Below, piece after piece: positions 31,237 through 42,113 of a stretch of 64,000 nucleotides of DNA. A program made the position numbers and the translations under genes. This DNA is from Pseudomonadota bacterium. GTDB lineage: Bacteria > Myxococcota_A > Polyangia > Haliangiales > Haliangiaceae. The notes under the pieces are model-generated. The model was given only the letters and a program-made list of their open reading frames with translations. It had not been told where the DNA came from and made no database searches. How positions within the stretch are numbered: the stretch's first letter is position 1; every line of letters begins with the position of its first letter. The stretch spans positions 25,982-89,981 of the forward strand of contig JAKSDA010000061.1 of NCBI GenBank assembly GCA_022360315.1, read 5' to 3'.

Positions 31237-31848
31237 TCACGTATCTGCCGCTCTTTCACGTGGGACTGTGCCAGATGATCGACCGGCCCAGCCCACATCG
31301 CGAATGCACGTGGGTTCGGGTTCCATGTCGCTATCTGTGGCGATTTGCATGGCGATTTCGTCCAGAGCCAGCTCATCTCCGTCATCATCGGACACTGATC
31401 CACTCGTAGGTGAAACAGTGAGCGTACGATCAGAACCACGCCCATCGATCAGTTCGCGCAGTGATGGCAAGTCGAGCACATCGTCTTCGCGGTCTTCCTC
31501 GCGCCGGTCGCCACGCCTGCGATCGTACTGGAAAACTCGCGTGTCCACTCGACCCGTGCGCCGATCGAGCATGCGTCCGCGCCGCTCTCTTACCAGCGCT
31601 GTGCGAATTTCAGCGATCGAGTTCGGCATCGGATCGAGCTCATGAATACGACCGGCGCAGCTGAAACAAGCCGGCCACCATCGGCCGAGAAGCTCGATGC
31701 TGCGCAGCCATTCGTGGCGCCGCTCACCGCAAATGCAGCACCGCGCGCCGATTCCCACCGGGCGCGTTTTGACCCATCGATTGTAGCATCCCCAACAGCG
31801 TCCGCGCCGCAGCTCGATGACGTTAGCCCCGCAAATATCGCATTTCAT
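31237..31848 (-). CDS. Zinc-cluster protein of unknown function
   Basis: 203 aa. The first 70 residues hold four Cys pairs: 'CDICG', 'CWGC', 'CCICGERRHEW' and 'CFSCAGRIHELDP', probably two zinc ribbons like those in HNH- or RNA-associated proteins. The middle is Arg-rich ('YDRRRGDRREEDRED') and the end is acidic and likely disordered. No family recognised. The last codons are part of a duplicated 19-bp unit, so the C-terminus may be recent. Confidence 0.7.
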   Translation of the reverse strand: MKCDICGANVIELRRGRCWGCYNRWVKTRPVGIGARCCICGERRHEWLRSIELLGRWWPACFSCAGRIHELDPMPNSIAEIRTALVRERRGRMLDRRTGRVDTRVFQYDRRRGDRREEDREDDVLDLPSLRELIDGRGSDRTLTVSPTSGSVSDDDGDELALDEIAMQIATDSDMEPEPTCIRDVGWAGRSSGTVPRERAADT

Positions 31849-32235
31849 GATGCGCTCCTTTTTGGTTCAAACTTGGCATCTGGTCTATACAGGACACGCA
31901 GCCGAGGCAACTTTTCGACAAAAAAGACTCTGGCCGGCAGGCACAACCTCGGCGAATCGTCGGTTGCAGTCGCATCTGCCCGCGATGTCGGGGCCTTCGT
32001 GTTCACCAGATTGCTGCAATGATTACAAAGCTCGGACGTTTTCTTGCTGCGAGCGCGACTCGTCCGGATCGATAATGCAGAGATCGCTACCTCTGGCCAC
32101 ACCATAGCGGAGTCACCCCGCGTAACAGCTGCGATCGCGCGAGCGCATGCCTGTGCTGGCGACTCGATTGATCGAATAGCCGGCCGCCCGGTCGTTCCGC
32201 TCCGTCTGAACTCCGCTTCGCATTCCCCGCCGGCA
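31849..32235. other. Divergent intergenic region
   Basis: 387 bp between the zinc-cluster start and the chosen phosphatase start. The plus-strand frame is open from 32044, so the phosphatase could be up to 64 residues longer, but that part lacks family motifs. No other gene seen. Confidence 0.5.
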
Positions 32236-33348
32236 ATGCCGGTCGAACGTCGCGAGCGTGCGCGCCATTTCGCGATCGGCGACCCGCAGGCACCACTCGA
32301 GAGGTTCTTCGCCATTCTGGACCGCTGGGCATTGCTCGACGATACCGGCTGGCTCCAGCCCGACGTCGCGTTGATATCCATGGGCGATTACTTCGACTGG
32401 GGAGGACGGGCCGACCGGCTGCGGGCCTCGGCAAGCGGACTCGCTCTACTGGCCTGGCTGGCCGCACATCCTCGCGACCAGGTCACGATTTTGCTCGGCA
32501 ATCACGAGCTCGGACGAGTCGGCGAGCTGGCCAGTTTTGCCGATGAGAACTTCGCCGAGGCTCACGCTCTCGCGGTAGAGGCCTACCGCGGGGGCAATAT
32601 CGACGTCCGGCGCGAAGCCGAAGTGCTGGACCGATTTCCAGCCCTACCCACAATAGAACTGGCAGCGCGCGATTTTTCCACATTCTCTGTTGCCCAGCGC
32701 GAGTTGGTCACCGCCCTTCTGCGTGCGGGCCGGCTGCGCGCAGCCGCGGCGCGCGGGCCCGTACTCTTCTGCCATGCCGGCGTCACCCTCGACGATATCG
32801 AGGCCCTCGGTCTCGATATCCACCGGCCGCTACACGCTGGCGAAATCGCCGATGCGTTGAACCGAGCGCTCGACGAGCGAGTCGCTGGCTGGGCCGGCGA
32901 GGCACTCGACATTAACAATCTCCACCGCCCTGGAGATCGCGAATATGGCGAGGGGAGAGGCATTTTTTACCACCGGCCGAGCAACCCCGCTGTCGAATAC
33001 GACTCGACTCTGTTTCACGGCACCTATCGACGTCGCTACGATCCCCGGCGACTTCCGCTCGGGGTGGTCCAGGTAATCGGCCATATCAACGACCGCAAAT
33101 GTCGCCAACTGCTCGGGCCATGGGCTGACGATGAAACGGCAATCCCCGGCATGCTGCGCCATCTGACCACCGATGGAGCTTCAGTGCGCTACACCAGCAG
33201 ATTGCCCGAAATCTGGCCGCCACATATCGACTCCCGCTCGGCACTGATGATCTTCACCGATGGCCAGATGAATCGCACTGCCCCCGATACATACGAGCTA
33301 CTCGATATATCGGCGTGGGCTCGGGGCGACGATGCCCATGCCCGATGA
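32236..33348 (+). CDS. Calcineurin-like (PPP-type) metallophosphatase
   Basis: 370 aa from ATG 32236. Dinuclear-metal motifs in order: 'HFAIGDPQAP' (GDxH variant with Gln), 'SMGDYFDWGG', 'LLGNHELGR', 'LFCHAGVT' and 'VIGHIND'. The large Ala/Arg-rich insert between the NHE and the distal His is unusual. Could dephosphorylate proteins (opposing the Ser/Thr kinases of this genome) or diadenosine polyphosphates. No signal peptide. It is followed by mscS. Confidence 0.82.
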   Translation: MPVERRERARHFAIGDPQAPLERFFAILDRWALLDDTGWLQPDVALISMGDYFDWGGRADRLRASASGLALLAWLAAHPRDQVTILLGNHELGRVGELASFADENFAEAHALAVEAYRGGNIDVRREAEVLDRFPALPTIELAARDFSTFSVAQRELVTALLRAGRLRAAAARGPVLFCHAGVTLDDIEALGLDIHRPLHAGEIADALNRALDERVAGWAGEALDINNLHRPGDREYGEGRGIFYHRPSNPAVEYDSTLFHGTYRRRYDPRRLPLGVVQVIGHINDRKCRQLLGPWADDETAIPGMLRHLTTDGASVRYTSRLPEIWPPHIDSRSALMIFTDGQMNRTAPDTYELLDISAWARGDDAHAR

Positions 33349-33422
33349 ATCCCCCAAGAGGGTCGGCCCGGTGGGAGGTATGAGATCGAAATCCGTTGTA
33401 CACTTTGAGGCCACAGCACGTC

Positions 33423-34535
33423 ATGTGGGCAGACATTCAGCAACTCATTGCGCAGTTATGGGCCGATAGCCGGGTCCGAGCCGGCCTCGTGATGGCTGGA
33501 GCGATCGCGGCCGCGTATCTCATCGAGCTGGTCTTTCGCCGCAGCCTGGCGGCGATGGCAGCCAAAACCACCACCGAGCTCGACGACAAGATCGTCGCTG
33601 CGCTCAGACGGCCGATCTTCTGGACGGTGATCCTTGTCGGGCTGTGGTGGGCGATCTCTTTGCTAATGGTCACCGGGCGGTTTGTGGTCGATGGATTCAT
33701 CAAGTCCATCGCGGTAATCCTGTGGACCTTGGCGGCAATGCGCGTGGGTGAGGCGATCTTCGAGTCGGTCGCGACGCGGGGTCGCGAGGATTCCATCATC
33801 CAGATCAGGACGCTGCCGATCTTCGACATGCTCAGCAAGATCGTTCTCATCAGCGCTGCAGCGTATTTCGCCTTCTTGGCCTGGGATATCAACGTCAGCG
33901 CCTGGGTCGCTTCGGCTGGTATCGTCGGCATCGCGGTTGGCTTTGCTGCCCGCGACTCGCTGGCCAATCTATTTGCCGGTATCTTTCTGCTAGCCGACAA
34001 CATCTACAAAGTCGGCGATTTCATCGTGCTCAACAACGACCCCGCCTTGCGTGGCCGGGTCAGGCGTATCGGCATGCGGTCGACCCGCATCCTGACCCTG
34101 GACGACGTCGAGATCACGGTCCCCAATTCACTCATCGGCAACGCCACAGTGGTCAACGAGGCCGGTGGGCCGAGTGTGCGCCAACGCATTCGTGCTCAGG
34201 TATCGGTGGCCTACGGCTCGGACATCGATCGCGTCTTCCGCGTGTTAAAAACATGTGCCGACGGAATCGAGGGGATCAGCGACGAGCCAAAACCGGTCGT
34301 CCGGTTCATGGTATTCGGGGCCTCGGGGCTCGATTTCGAGGTCCTGGTGTGGATCAGCAATCCGGCGGACCGCGACGAGATCATCTCAAGGCTCAACACG
34401 TGCATATACAAGGACCTGGGCGCCGCCGACATCGAAATCCCGTACTCGAAGCACGATGTGTACATCAAGGAGATTCCGGGCACAGCGGCAGCGGGGTCGG
34501 ACGACGGCGCTAACGATGCCACGCGATTGGACTGA
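33423..34535 (+). CDS. MscS-family mechanosensitive ion channel
   Basis: 370 aa from ATG 33423 ('MWADIQQLIAQLW'). Several N-terminal membrane helices, then the pore-lining TM3 'VASAGIVGIAVGFAARDSLANLFAG' with the Gly/Ala pattern of MscS, the beta domain 'GRVRRIGMRSTRILTLDDVE', 'TVPNSLIGNATVVNEA' and a C-terminal alpha/beta domain. Relieves osmotic downshock. The spacing to the phosphatase is 74 bp. Confidence 0.92.
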   Translation: MWADIQQLIAQLWADSRVRAGLVMAGAIAAAYLIELVFRRSLAAMAAKTTTELDDKIVAALRRPIFWTVILVGLWWAISLLMVTGRFVVDGFIKSIAVILWTLAAMRVGEAIFESVATRGREDSIIQIRTLPIFDMLSKIVLISAAAYFAFLAWDINVSAWVASAGIVGIAVGFAARDSLANLFAGIFLLADNIYKVGDFIVLNNDPALRGRVRRIGMRSTRILTLDDVEITVPNSLIGNATVVNEAGGPSVRQRIRAQVSVAYGSDIDRVFRVLKTCADGIEGISDEPKPVVRFMVFGASGLDFEVLVWISNPADRDEIISRLNTCIYKDLGAADIEIPYSKHDVYIKEIPGTAAAGSDDGANDATRLD

Positions 34536-34656
34536 CCGCTGTTAGGTTGCAGCAGCTGGCGATCGATGTCAAGGTCCGGCTTCATCAGCAGGCCCGGTTG
34601 TGGCCACCAAGCGTACCCCGCAAAGAAAGGCGCCGCGGGCCGGCAGAGATTGAGCG

Positions 34657-36102
34657 ATGAGCAAAGCTAACAACCGATCAGTTTTTGAGGAGTTTCTCGG
34701 TCTCTTTGCCGAAGTTCGCGCTGGCGAGGGTGTTCAGGTGTTGCTGCTTTTTGCCAACATCTTTCTGATCCTCGCTTCCTACTACATTCTAAAGACTGTT
34801 CGCGACGCCCTGCTCATCGGTGGTGTCGAACTCTTCGGCATCAAGGGCAGCGAGATCAAAGCGTATCTTCCCGCCGTGATGTCGGTCCTCCTGCTCGGCA
34901 TCGTGCCCGCCTATGGCGTTTTGTCCACCAAGGTCGATCGCCTCCAGCTCTTGAAGATCACGATGGGGTTCGTGATCGCTTGCCTCGTCGTGCTGGGAGC
35001 CTGGGGCATCGTTACCGGCCCGGGTACTGCGATCGGCCTCACGTTCTACGTCTGGCTGGGCATCATCAACGTCTTTTTGATCGCGCAGTTCTGGTCGTAC
35101 GCCAACGATATCTATACCGAGAAGCAGGGCAAGCGGCTCTTTGCGATCATTGCCATCGGCCAGTCTCTCGGCGCCATTCTGGGTCCACTCATTGCCGATG
35201 TGGGCAAGGACTACACATTTCCCCTGCTGGTTTTCAGTGCGATCCTGTTCGGCGTGTGCTTGATGCTCTACATCGTTGTTAATGCTCGACAGGCACAAGA
35301 CGTAAAATCAGCTTCCGACCAGCCGACGGGTGACAAACCGCTCGACAAGGACGGTGGTTTCCAGCTGATATTCCAGACTCGATATCTGCTTCTGATCGCC
35401 CTAATGATCCTCGTCACCAACGTCGTGAACACGACGGGTGAGTACATTCTGGGCGCGGCCGCGGACAGTCATTCGCGAGCCGAAAAGACTGTCGAGGGAG
35501 TACTTGGCTCCGAAGCCGCCGCCCGGGTTGCCTCATCAGACCAGGGCGAAAAAGTCCTGTCGAGCGCCGAACAAACTCAGCTCAAAGAGGCGCGAGTTTC
35601 GGTCATTCAGAGTTTTTATGCCCGCTTCTTCTCCTTCGTCAATCTTCTCGGGCTGTTCATCCAGATGTTTCTGGTCTCGCGGATCTTCCAGTACTTTGGG
35701 GTCCGCGCGGCGCTCTTTGTCCTGCCGGTGATCGCCTTCGGGGGGTACGCTGCGATCGGTCTGGTGGGCGGCCTCCTGGTCCTCCGTATCGCCAAAACCG
35801 TCGAAAACGCCACCGACTATTCGCTGCAAAACACGGTAAAGCAGGCATTGTTTCTGCCCACGAGTCGCGAGGCCAAGTACAAGGCGAAAGCGGCCATCGA
35901 CACGTTCTTTGTCCGCTTCGGCGACGCAGCCAGCGCCGGCATCGTCGCCGTGGGCCTCAATGTCCTCGCGTTTGGCCCCACCGAATTCGCGCTGGTCAAT
36001 GTCGGGCTCTGCGTGATCTGGATTGTGCTCAACGTCGGCATCGCCCGCGAGCACAGGAAGATGGTCCCCGACGACGCATCCAAACCTGGCTCCACGGATT
36101 AG
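34657..36102 (+). CDS. ADP/ATP-translocase-like (NTT family) membrane carrier
   Basis: 481 aa, about 11-12 membrane helices. 'ASYYILKTVRDALLIGG' near residue 38 is the hallmark start of the NTT/Tlc nucleotide carrier family, known from rickettsiae, chlamydiae and plastids, and later found in free-living bacteria as NTT-like proteins. 'NVFLIAQFWSYANDIY' and 'LPTSREAKYKAKAAIDTF' are also family-like. A hydrophilic loop of about 60 residues (near 280-330) is inserted between helices. The substrate may not be ATP. Confidence 0.85.
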   Translation: MSKANNRSVFEEFLGLFAEVRAGEGVQVLLLFANIFLILASYYILKTVRDALLIGGVELFGIKGSEIKAYLPAVMSVLLLGIVPAYGVLSTKVDRLQLLKITMGFVIACLVVLGAWGIVTGPGTAIGLTFYVWLGIINVFLIAQFWSYANDIYTEKQGKRLFAIIAIGQSLGAILGPLIADVGKDYTFPLLVFSAILFGVCLMLYIVVNARQAQDVKSASDQPTGDKPLDKDGGFQLIFQTRYLLLIALMILVTNVVNTTGEYILGAAADSHSRAEKTVEGVLGSEAAARVASSDQGEKVLSSAEQTQLKEARVSVIQSFYARFFSFVNLLGLFIQMFLVSRIFQYFGVRAALFVLPVIAFGGYAAIGLVGGLLVLRIAKTVENATDYSLQNTVKQALFLPTSREAKYKAKAAIDTFFVRFGDAASAGIVAVGLNVLAFGPTEFALVNVGLCVIWIVLNVGIAREHRKMVPDDASKPGSTD

Positions 36103-36289
36103 CCCGGAATATTCACGTCTGCCGGGGCTCGCGGCGGCCGATCTCTTCGCATTGCCCTCGATTGGGTTGCCCTACGGCACCTATCCAAGAATTCTGCTGT
36201 CGTGGATGGTAACGGAAGCGGTCCGTACAAGATCAAGAGATTTGCTACTCGGAGACAGTCTCTCAGACTTCATGAGCAAACTGGGGCTG
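36103..36289. other. Spacer after the carrier gene
   Basis: No gene seen. GGAGACAGTCTCTCAGACTTC near 36250 contains a GAGACAGTCTC palindrome. Confidence 0.4.
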
Positions 36290-36448
36290 CTACCTACAGG
36301 TGGCCCGTGCGGTAGGGTTCTGTACTGTGTGTACACCAGCCTGTGCAGACGACGTTTGCATGGTTGCCTGTGCCTGTCGCATGACGGCTGGCACCATTAT
36401 CGGCTGTGGCTGTTGTATGGCTTGCGCCAGCATTGATGGATGCTGCAT
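36290..36448 (-). pseudogene. Small ORF/remnant in frame behind the immunity gene
   Basis: 52 codons from ATG 36448 ('MQHPSMLAQAIQQPQPIMVP') to TAG 36290. The same frame is open back to the Imm50 TGA ('RIGPGAPLTTLVENIGPRL' before the ATG). Gln/Met/Ala-rich, resembling the tail of a larger secreted or toxin-linked protein; probably a leftover from toxin-tip exchange. Confidence 0.3.
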
Positions 36449-36505
36449 CAGACGCGGCCCTATGTTTTCTACGAGCGTTGTTAGAGGAGCACCGGGCCCA
36501 ATGCG

Positions 36506-36910
36506 TCACGTGCTTCCGCGTAACTCGTCCCGGTACGCAGTCACACTATCGACACGGAGGTGGTTGAAGACGGCAGTCATGTGGCACTTATCAGCCTCAA
36601 ACTCGAGGATGATGCTGTCGGTTCCGTCCTTGATGACTAGGCGGCCGATGTTGTTGCTCGTCCAACCATGGATCACGAATTCCCGGACACCAATCCCCAT
36701 GAGACGAACCTGGACAGTGTTGCTCTTCGCCGCCTGCCATTTCGCTGGTGGCTGCGCCGGGTACTCATTCAAGTCGAAACGCAGCGATATTGCTGGCCCA
36801 TCCTGATGTAGCTGAACCTCATGGAGACGAAGCGCGTCAAGTATTGGGGCGCCCGTCGGATACAGCGTTTTCAAAAAGTAATTGTTATCAAGAGCATCGA
36901 TCCACGACAT
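36506..36910 (-). CDS. Imm50-family immunity protein
   Basis: 134 aa. The family pattern is clear: 'MSWIDALDNNYFLKTLY', 'LHEVQLHQDGPAISLRFDL', 'KSNTVQVRLMGIGVREFVI' and 'HLRVDSVTAY'. Imm50 proteins neutralise polymorphic toxins. It starts 3 bp after the toxin stop, so the two are coupled and the producer is protected. Confidence 0.85.
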   Translation of the reverse strand: MSWIDALDNNYFLKTLYPTGAPILDALRLHEVQLHQDGPAISLRFDLNEYPAQPPAKWQAAKSNTVQVRLMGIGVREFVIHGWTSNNIGRLVIKDGTDSIILEFEADKCHMTAVFNHLRVDSVTAYRDELRGST

Positions 36911-36913
36911 GAG

Positions 36914-38632
36914 TCACCTGTTGAACGGGTAGTGGTCGCTGGTTCCAGGAACTGACCCTGTGCGTGTGTTTTCGGGCATCCGGACGTTGAAGTGAGGCCC
37001 CTGATCCCCTACGCCCCCCTGCCCGAATCGATGGCCCGCTGAGTGGTCCTGGATAACGACCTTGGAGCCATCGGGCCTTGTATAGGTGTATTCACGGGTC
37101 ATCACCGGTTTCCCATCGGGCCCAAGGACCGCTGAGCCGTCGCGCTTCGTCATGGATACGCGTGACATGCTATCTGGGTGCTGAGAGCGCGGAATCCCGA
37201 GATCGCGTTTCGCCTGGTTCAGAGCTCCCGATCGGCTCCTTGCGGCACACCCATTATGCGCCCAAACGTCTGCAGTCCCGACGAAATAGGTATGAGTCGC
37301 ATCGACCTCAAAGTTGTAGACGGTCTGCCGCTCATCGAGACTCACCATGGCCACTACCCGAGTCCAGTCACGGTTGGCAGACACCTGGCTGCCGATGTTC
37401 AAGTTGCCCACGGATTCCCAGCCGGCAGGAGTCATCAGGGGATGCTCGGGAGTAACGATCAGGGTCTGTACGTCACCATAGGCTTCGAGCAAGGTTACCT
37501 GGACTACCTCGGCTTCGTGCCTGACAAAGACCCGGGTAACCCGGGCCCAGCCCTCGGCGCCGGTGCGGTCGTCGCGGGACCACACTTCATCGCCGGGGAT
37601 GATGTCTTCGATGCGCTTGTAACCGCTCTTGGTCAGGAGCAGCGTGCCCTGGCCAAAGCTGAGCTTGCAGGGTAGGCGCTTGGCCATGCGCCTGACCGCG
37701 TAGCGGGTGACGCCCTTGATGAGGGCGGCACCGCCAAGGGCGACCTCGGCGGCCTGGGCGGCGTAGCCGCCGTAGCGGTAGGCGGCGCTGCAGGGGTTGA
37801 CTTGATCGGAGAGGCCGACTTTGTCGCGCAGCCAGCCGGTGGCGCCAGCGGTGACGGTGTCCGTTGCGCCCATGAATGCCTGGCCGAAGGTCTCGAACCA
37901 GCCCATGTGGTCATGCCAGGCGAGGCCAGAGGGGTCGAGAAGATTGATGGGGTCGTTGGCCACGTAGGCGTACAGGTTGGTATCGCCGCCGGCGAAGCCA
38001 ATGGGGTCTTCGTCGTCTTGCACGCTGCCCCGGGCCACTTGTAACGCGGGATGGTCGACAGCGATCGCGGTCACCAGCGGATCTAGCGGCGTCATGACCA
38101 CATCGGGGGCGTGCACGTAGTCGCGCCAGGGCGCATGCACCTGCCGCTGTACGGGCAAGTAGCCGTCCCCGGTATAGGCGAGGGTCAAGGGACCGCCGCC
38201 GTTAACCGCGAGGTCAAAGCCGCCATCGTCGCGGCTGTAAGTATAGCCGAACTCCCCATGGCCGTGCACAGCGATGCGCACGTCGGCCAGGGGCTCCCCC
38301 TCGGAGTCGGTTACCCGGCCGCGCACGACAGCAATGCGATAGTCCTGCAAGCTCTCGGGGGCGACGTCGTATTGCAGTGGCGGCTGGCCCTGCCATAGAA
38401 ATTTGACCGCGTCAAAGAGTGACGTCTCCTCTACGGAAGATAGAGCTGGAGCAATATCCCCCGGGTCCGGCAAACCATCATCTGGCACCACAGGACCGGG
38501 CATGGCATCGGGCTGGCCGTCTGGAATGCCGGGGAGCTCGCTGGGCGGGCTGCTACATCCACTCAATAACGCGCCAGCAAACAAACCGAGAGCTGCAAAT
38601 CGAACGAACTGGCGATCCATTGTGTGTTTCAT
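36914..38632 (-). CDS. Shortened Rhs-type lipoprotein toxin with Hint domain and nuclease-like tip
   Basis: 572 aa from ATG 38632 (the frame opens at 38665). Signal peptide with lipobox 'ALLSGC'; a Pro/Asp linker; a carboxypeptidase-regulatory-like beta domain ('VVRGRVTDSEGEPLADVRI'); then only the last piece of an Rhs core ('FAGGDTNLYAYVANDPINLL' 'DPSGL'); a Hint/pretoxin domain from 'CKLSFGQGTLLLTKSG' to 'HTYFVGTADVWAHNG'; and a 105-residue tip ending 'GVGDQGPHFNVRMPENTRTG', which fits HNH/endonuclease VII-fold toxin tips. Full Rhs proteins have over 1000 residues of YD repeats here; they are missing. Hint cleavage at the HN end would free the tip. Confidence 0.82.
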   Translation of the reverse strand: MKHTMDRQFVRFAALGLFAGALLSGCSSPPSELPGIPDGQPDAMPGPVVPDDGLPDPGDIAPALSSVEETSLFDAVKFLWQGQPPLQYDVAPESLQDYRIAVVRGRVTDSEGEPLADVRIAVHGHGEFGYTYSRDDGGFDLAVNGGGPLTLAYTGDGYLPVQRQVHAPWRDYVHAPDVVMTPLDPLVTAIAVDHPALQVARGSVQDDEDPIGFAGGDTNLYAYVANDPINLLDPSGLAWHDHMGWFETFGQAFMGATDTVTAGATGWLRDKVGLSDQVNPCSAAYRYGGYAAQAAEVALGGAALIKGVTRYAVRRMAKRLPCKLSFGQGTLLLTKSGYKRIEDIIPGDEVWSRDDRTGAEGWARVTRVFVRHEAEVVQVTLLEAYGDVQTLIVTPEHPLMTPAGWESVGNLNIGSQVSANRDWTRVVAMVSLDERQTVYNFEVDATHTYFVGTADVWAHNGCAARSRSGALNQAKRDLGIPRSQHPDSMSRVSMTKRDGSAVLGPDGKPVMTREYTYTRPDGSKVVIQDHSAGHRFGQGGVGDQGPHFNVRMPENTRTGSVPGTSDHYPFNR

Positions 38633-38951
38633 TGTCGATTTATTGCAAAGTGAAATGTGTTGCATTCGACCTAGACGGAGCGCGCGTATAGTCCAATGGA
38701 CGGATCAAAGCAATACAATTCAATGCAGGTTGTTGCATGATCGCCGCGACTTATAAAACGCGATTGCGCGTAGGGCAGATCAAGTACACGAAGTCAGGGC
38801 ACCCTTGAGCTGAAGCTCCTGGCAGAGATCGGGGAGGATGTCGGGAGGGTTGGGGCACCCTGCAGGTAGGGATCCGGAACTTGTCGGCAACTTGCCGGCA
38901 GTCTCCCATAACTGATCCCCAACTTTGCCGGAAGTTTTCCCCAACCTTGTA
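38633..38951. other. Spacer upstream of the Rhs toxin and downstream of pckA
   Basis: 319 bp. AT-rich near 38640-38720, presumably the toxin promoter. 38870-38945 has short repeated TTGCCGG/AACTTG blocks on both strands. No gene seen. Confidence 0.45.
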
Positions 38952-40538
<1,587 letters not shown>

Positions 40539-40679
40539 GGCCCTTCCCTTCTGTTCGAAGTATATCTCGCGTCCAATTACAGGCACACTGAGATCCGAGC
40601 CGATCTTGACGCTGAACGCTTCTCAGAGCTAGACGCCGCCATCGGGTTTGCAATGGCGCAATCGACGCAGCGTGTGAAG

Positions 40680-41045
40680 CTACTCGTCGTGGCGATGAGC
40701 CCTATCGGGATGAAAAGCCGGAATGCACACGGCGTAGTACTCGCTTTCGTCTCCATATGGATTGCTGTAGTGCACCGTGGCGCCGGGTTCGACCCACAGC
40801 GCCTGCCCGGCGGATAACGCGATCTTGTCGCCGTCTACCCAAATTTCGAGGGCGCCGCGAATCACGATCGTCAGCTCGCCGAACTCGGGAGTCTGCGGTG
40901 GCTCGGACCAACCCGCCGGCGCGACCATGTGGGCCAGACTGAACTCTTCGGTCTTGGTGCTGACCAGTCCAAAATATTCCTCGATCAGTTTGCCCCCGGG
41001 TACGGGAATTCGGGTGGCGACTTCGGCTACGCGATACGCTGGCAT
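40680..41045 (-). CDS. Small cupin-domain protein
   Basis: 121 aa, a single beta barrel. '[20 protein letters not shown]' and '[20 protein letters not shown]' match the two cupin motifs, although the metal-binding histidines of motif 1 are mostly replaced, so metal binding is doubtful. Role unknown; it may sense or store a small ligand. Confidence 0.8.
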   Translation of the reverse strand: MPAYRVAEVATRIPVPGGKLIEEYFGLVSTKTEEFSLAHMVAPAGWSEPPQTPEFGELTIVIRGALEIWVDGDKIALSAGQALWVEPGATVHYSNPYGDESEYYAVCIPAFHPDRAHRHDE

Positions 41046-41086
41046 GGACGCAGTGTACGCCGAGACATCACGCGATTGAATGGGCC

Positions 41087-41494
41087 CTATTTCCTATCGT
41101 CGCTGTCGCTCGAACTCGCCGCGCGAAGGGCAGCTCCGACCAGAGCACCGAGCGCAGCGGCGCCGATCACGGCCAACCCTTTCGCCACAGCACTGCCACT
41201 CTCGAGCCTTCGCTCGGCCACATGAACACCCCGCCGCACCATGTACTCAGCTGCCCGATCGGCTCGCGCCAGTAGCTCACCCGGAGACATGCCGAGCAAC
41301 TTGGCAACCCGCGCGAGATGCTCGATGGTCATCGGCGTCGTGCCGCGCTCCAGCTTGGACCACGCCGACTGGTTCATATCGAGCGCACGCGCCACCTGTG
41401 CCTGACTCAGCCCGCTCGAATTTCGGCACTCAGCAATCACCTTGCCAACAATGGAAGGATACGTCGCAGTAGCTCGCAGCGAGTCCGATTTCAT
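41087..41494 (-). CDS. XRE-family regulator with C-terminal membrane helix
   Basis: 135 aa. HTH '[19 protein letters not shown]' and '[20 protein letters not shown]' is a standard lambda-repressor-type domain (residues 20-80). The C-terminus '[20 protein letters not shown]' is a single hydrophobic, Gly/Ala-rich segment, so the regulator is probably membrane-anchored. It is divergent from the glycine-zipper gene (start-to-start gap 83 bp), which it may regulate. Confidence 0.82.
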   Translation of the reverse strand: MKSDSLRATATYPSIVGKVIAECRNSSGLSQAQVARALDMNQSAWSKLERGTTPMTIEHLARVAKLLGMSPGELLARADRAAEYMVRRGVHVAERRLESGSAVAKGLAVIGAAALGALVGAALRAASSSDSDDRK

Positions 41495-41577
41495 GGAATA
41501 GTCTTGACAGGAATAATTACTGTGGAAGACTGTTGACCAACAGGGGACAATCTTATCTCGAAAACTCGGATCAGGCC

Positions 41578-42108
41578 ATGGCGGACAACCTAGACCATCG
41601 AAAAATATCTAATATTCTCAAAGAATTAAGAAAGGTTGGTGGACGGCGCCCCCAGCTTCAAGTCGATTTTGACGACGAGCGAGTGGATTGGAAGTCGTTT
41701 GGAATCTACACCGAGCAGGGCAAGCCATCGATTGGCGAGGATCAGGAGGTCAAGTACCGCTGGACGCTGGATGACGGTCGAGCGCTTCATTCGCGATGGA
41801 TTGGCAAACGTGGTCACGTCCGTTTTCACCTTGACCGACGCGATCCGACCAGCAGTCCATTCGGGCATTTACTCGAGGACACATATGCGCCGCATGGTGC
41901 ACTGGTCGGCGCCCTAGTCGGCGGGTTGACCTCTGGCCGTGCTGGCGGTGCACTGGCTGGAATGATCATGGGCGGTGCTGGTGGCACCTTGTTCGACCCG
42001 GGTCCGTCCAGTGTATGGGTTTTGGCCAGCCTGGAGGGCGATGGTCAGTGGCGTGTGCGTAGGGTTGATGAACGTTGGGATACCGAGTGGGCCGGGACGC
42101 TGGGATAA
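41578..42108 (+). CDS. Glycine-zipper membrane protein
   Basis: 176 aa from ATG 41578. N-terminal soluble half with a sheet-like domain ('EVKYRWTLDDGRALHSRWIG', 'RFHLDRRDPTS'), then 'GALVGALVGGLTSGRAGGAL' and 'AGMIMGGAGGTLF', glycine-zipper helices able to pack in membranes. The C-terminal 'SVWVLASLEGDGQWRVRRV' returns to a soluble strand pair. The divergent neighbour also carries a Gly/Ala helix, so the products might contact each other. Confidence 0.65.
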   Translation: MADNLDHRKISNILKELRKVGGRRPQLQVDFDDERVDWKSFGIYTEQGKPSIGEDQEVKYRWTLDDGRALHSRWIGKRGHVRFHLDRRDPTSSPFGHLLEDTYAPHGALVGALVGGLTSGRAGGALAGMIMGGAGGTLFDPGPSSVWVLASLEGDGQWRVRRVDERWDTEWAGTLG

Positions 42109-42113
42109 TGGGT

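Noticed and set aside
36300..36806. Plus-strand frame with about 14 cysteines in its first 50 residues, looking like a Cys-rich peptide
   Set aside because: It is antisense to a Gln/Ala/Thr-rich minus-strand frame and to the well-supported Imm50 gene; CAG, GCA and ACA codons read backwards give many Cys codons.
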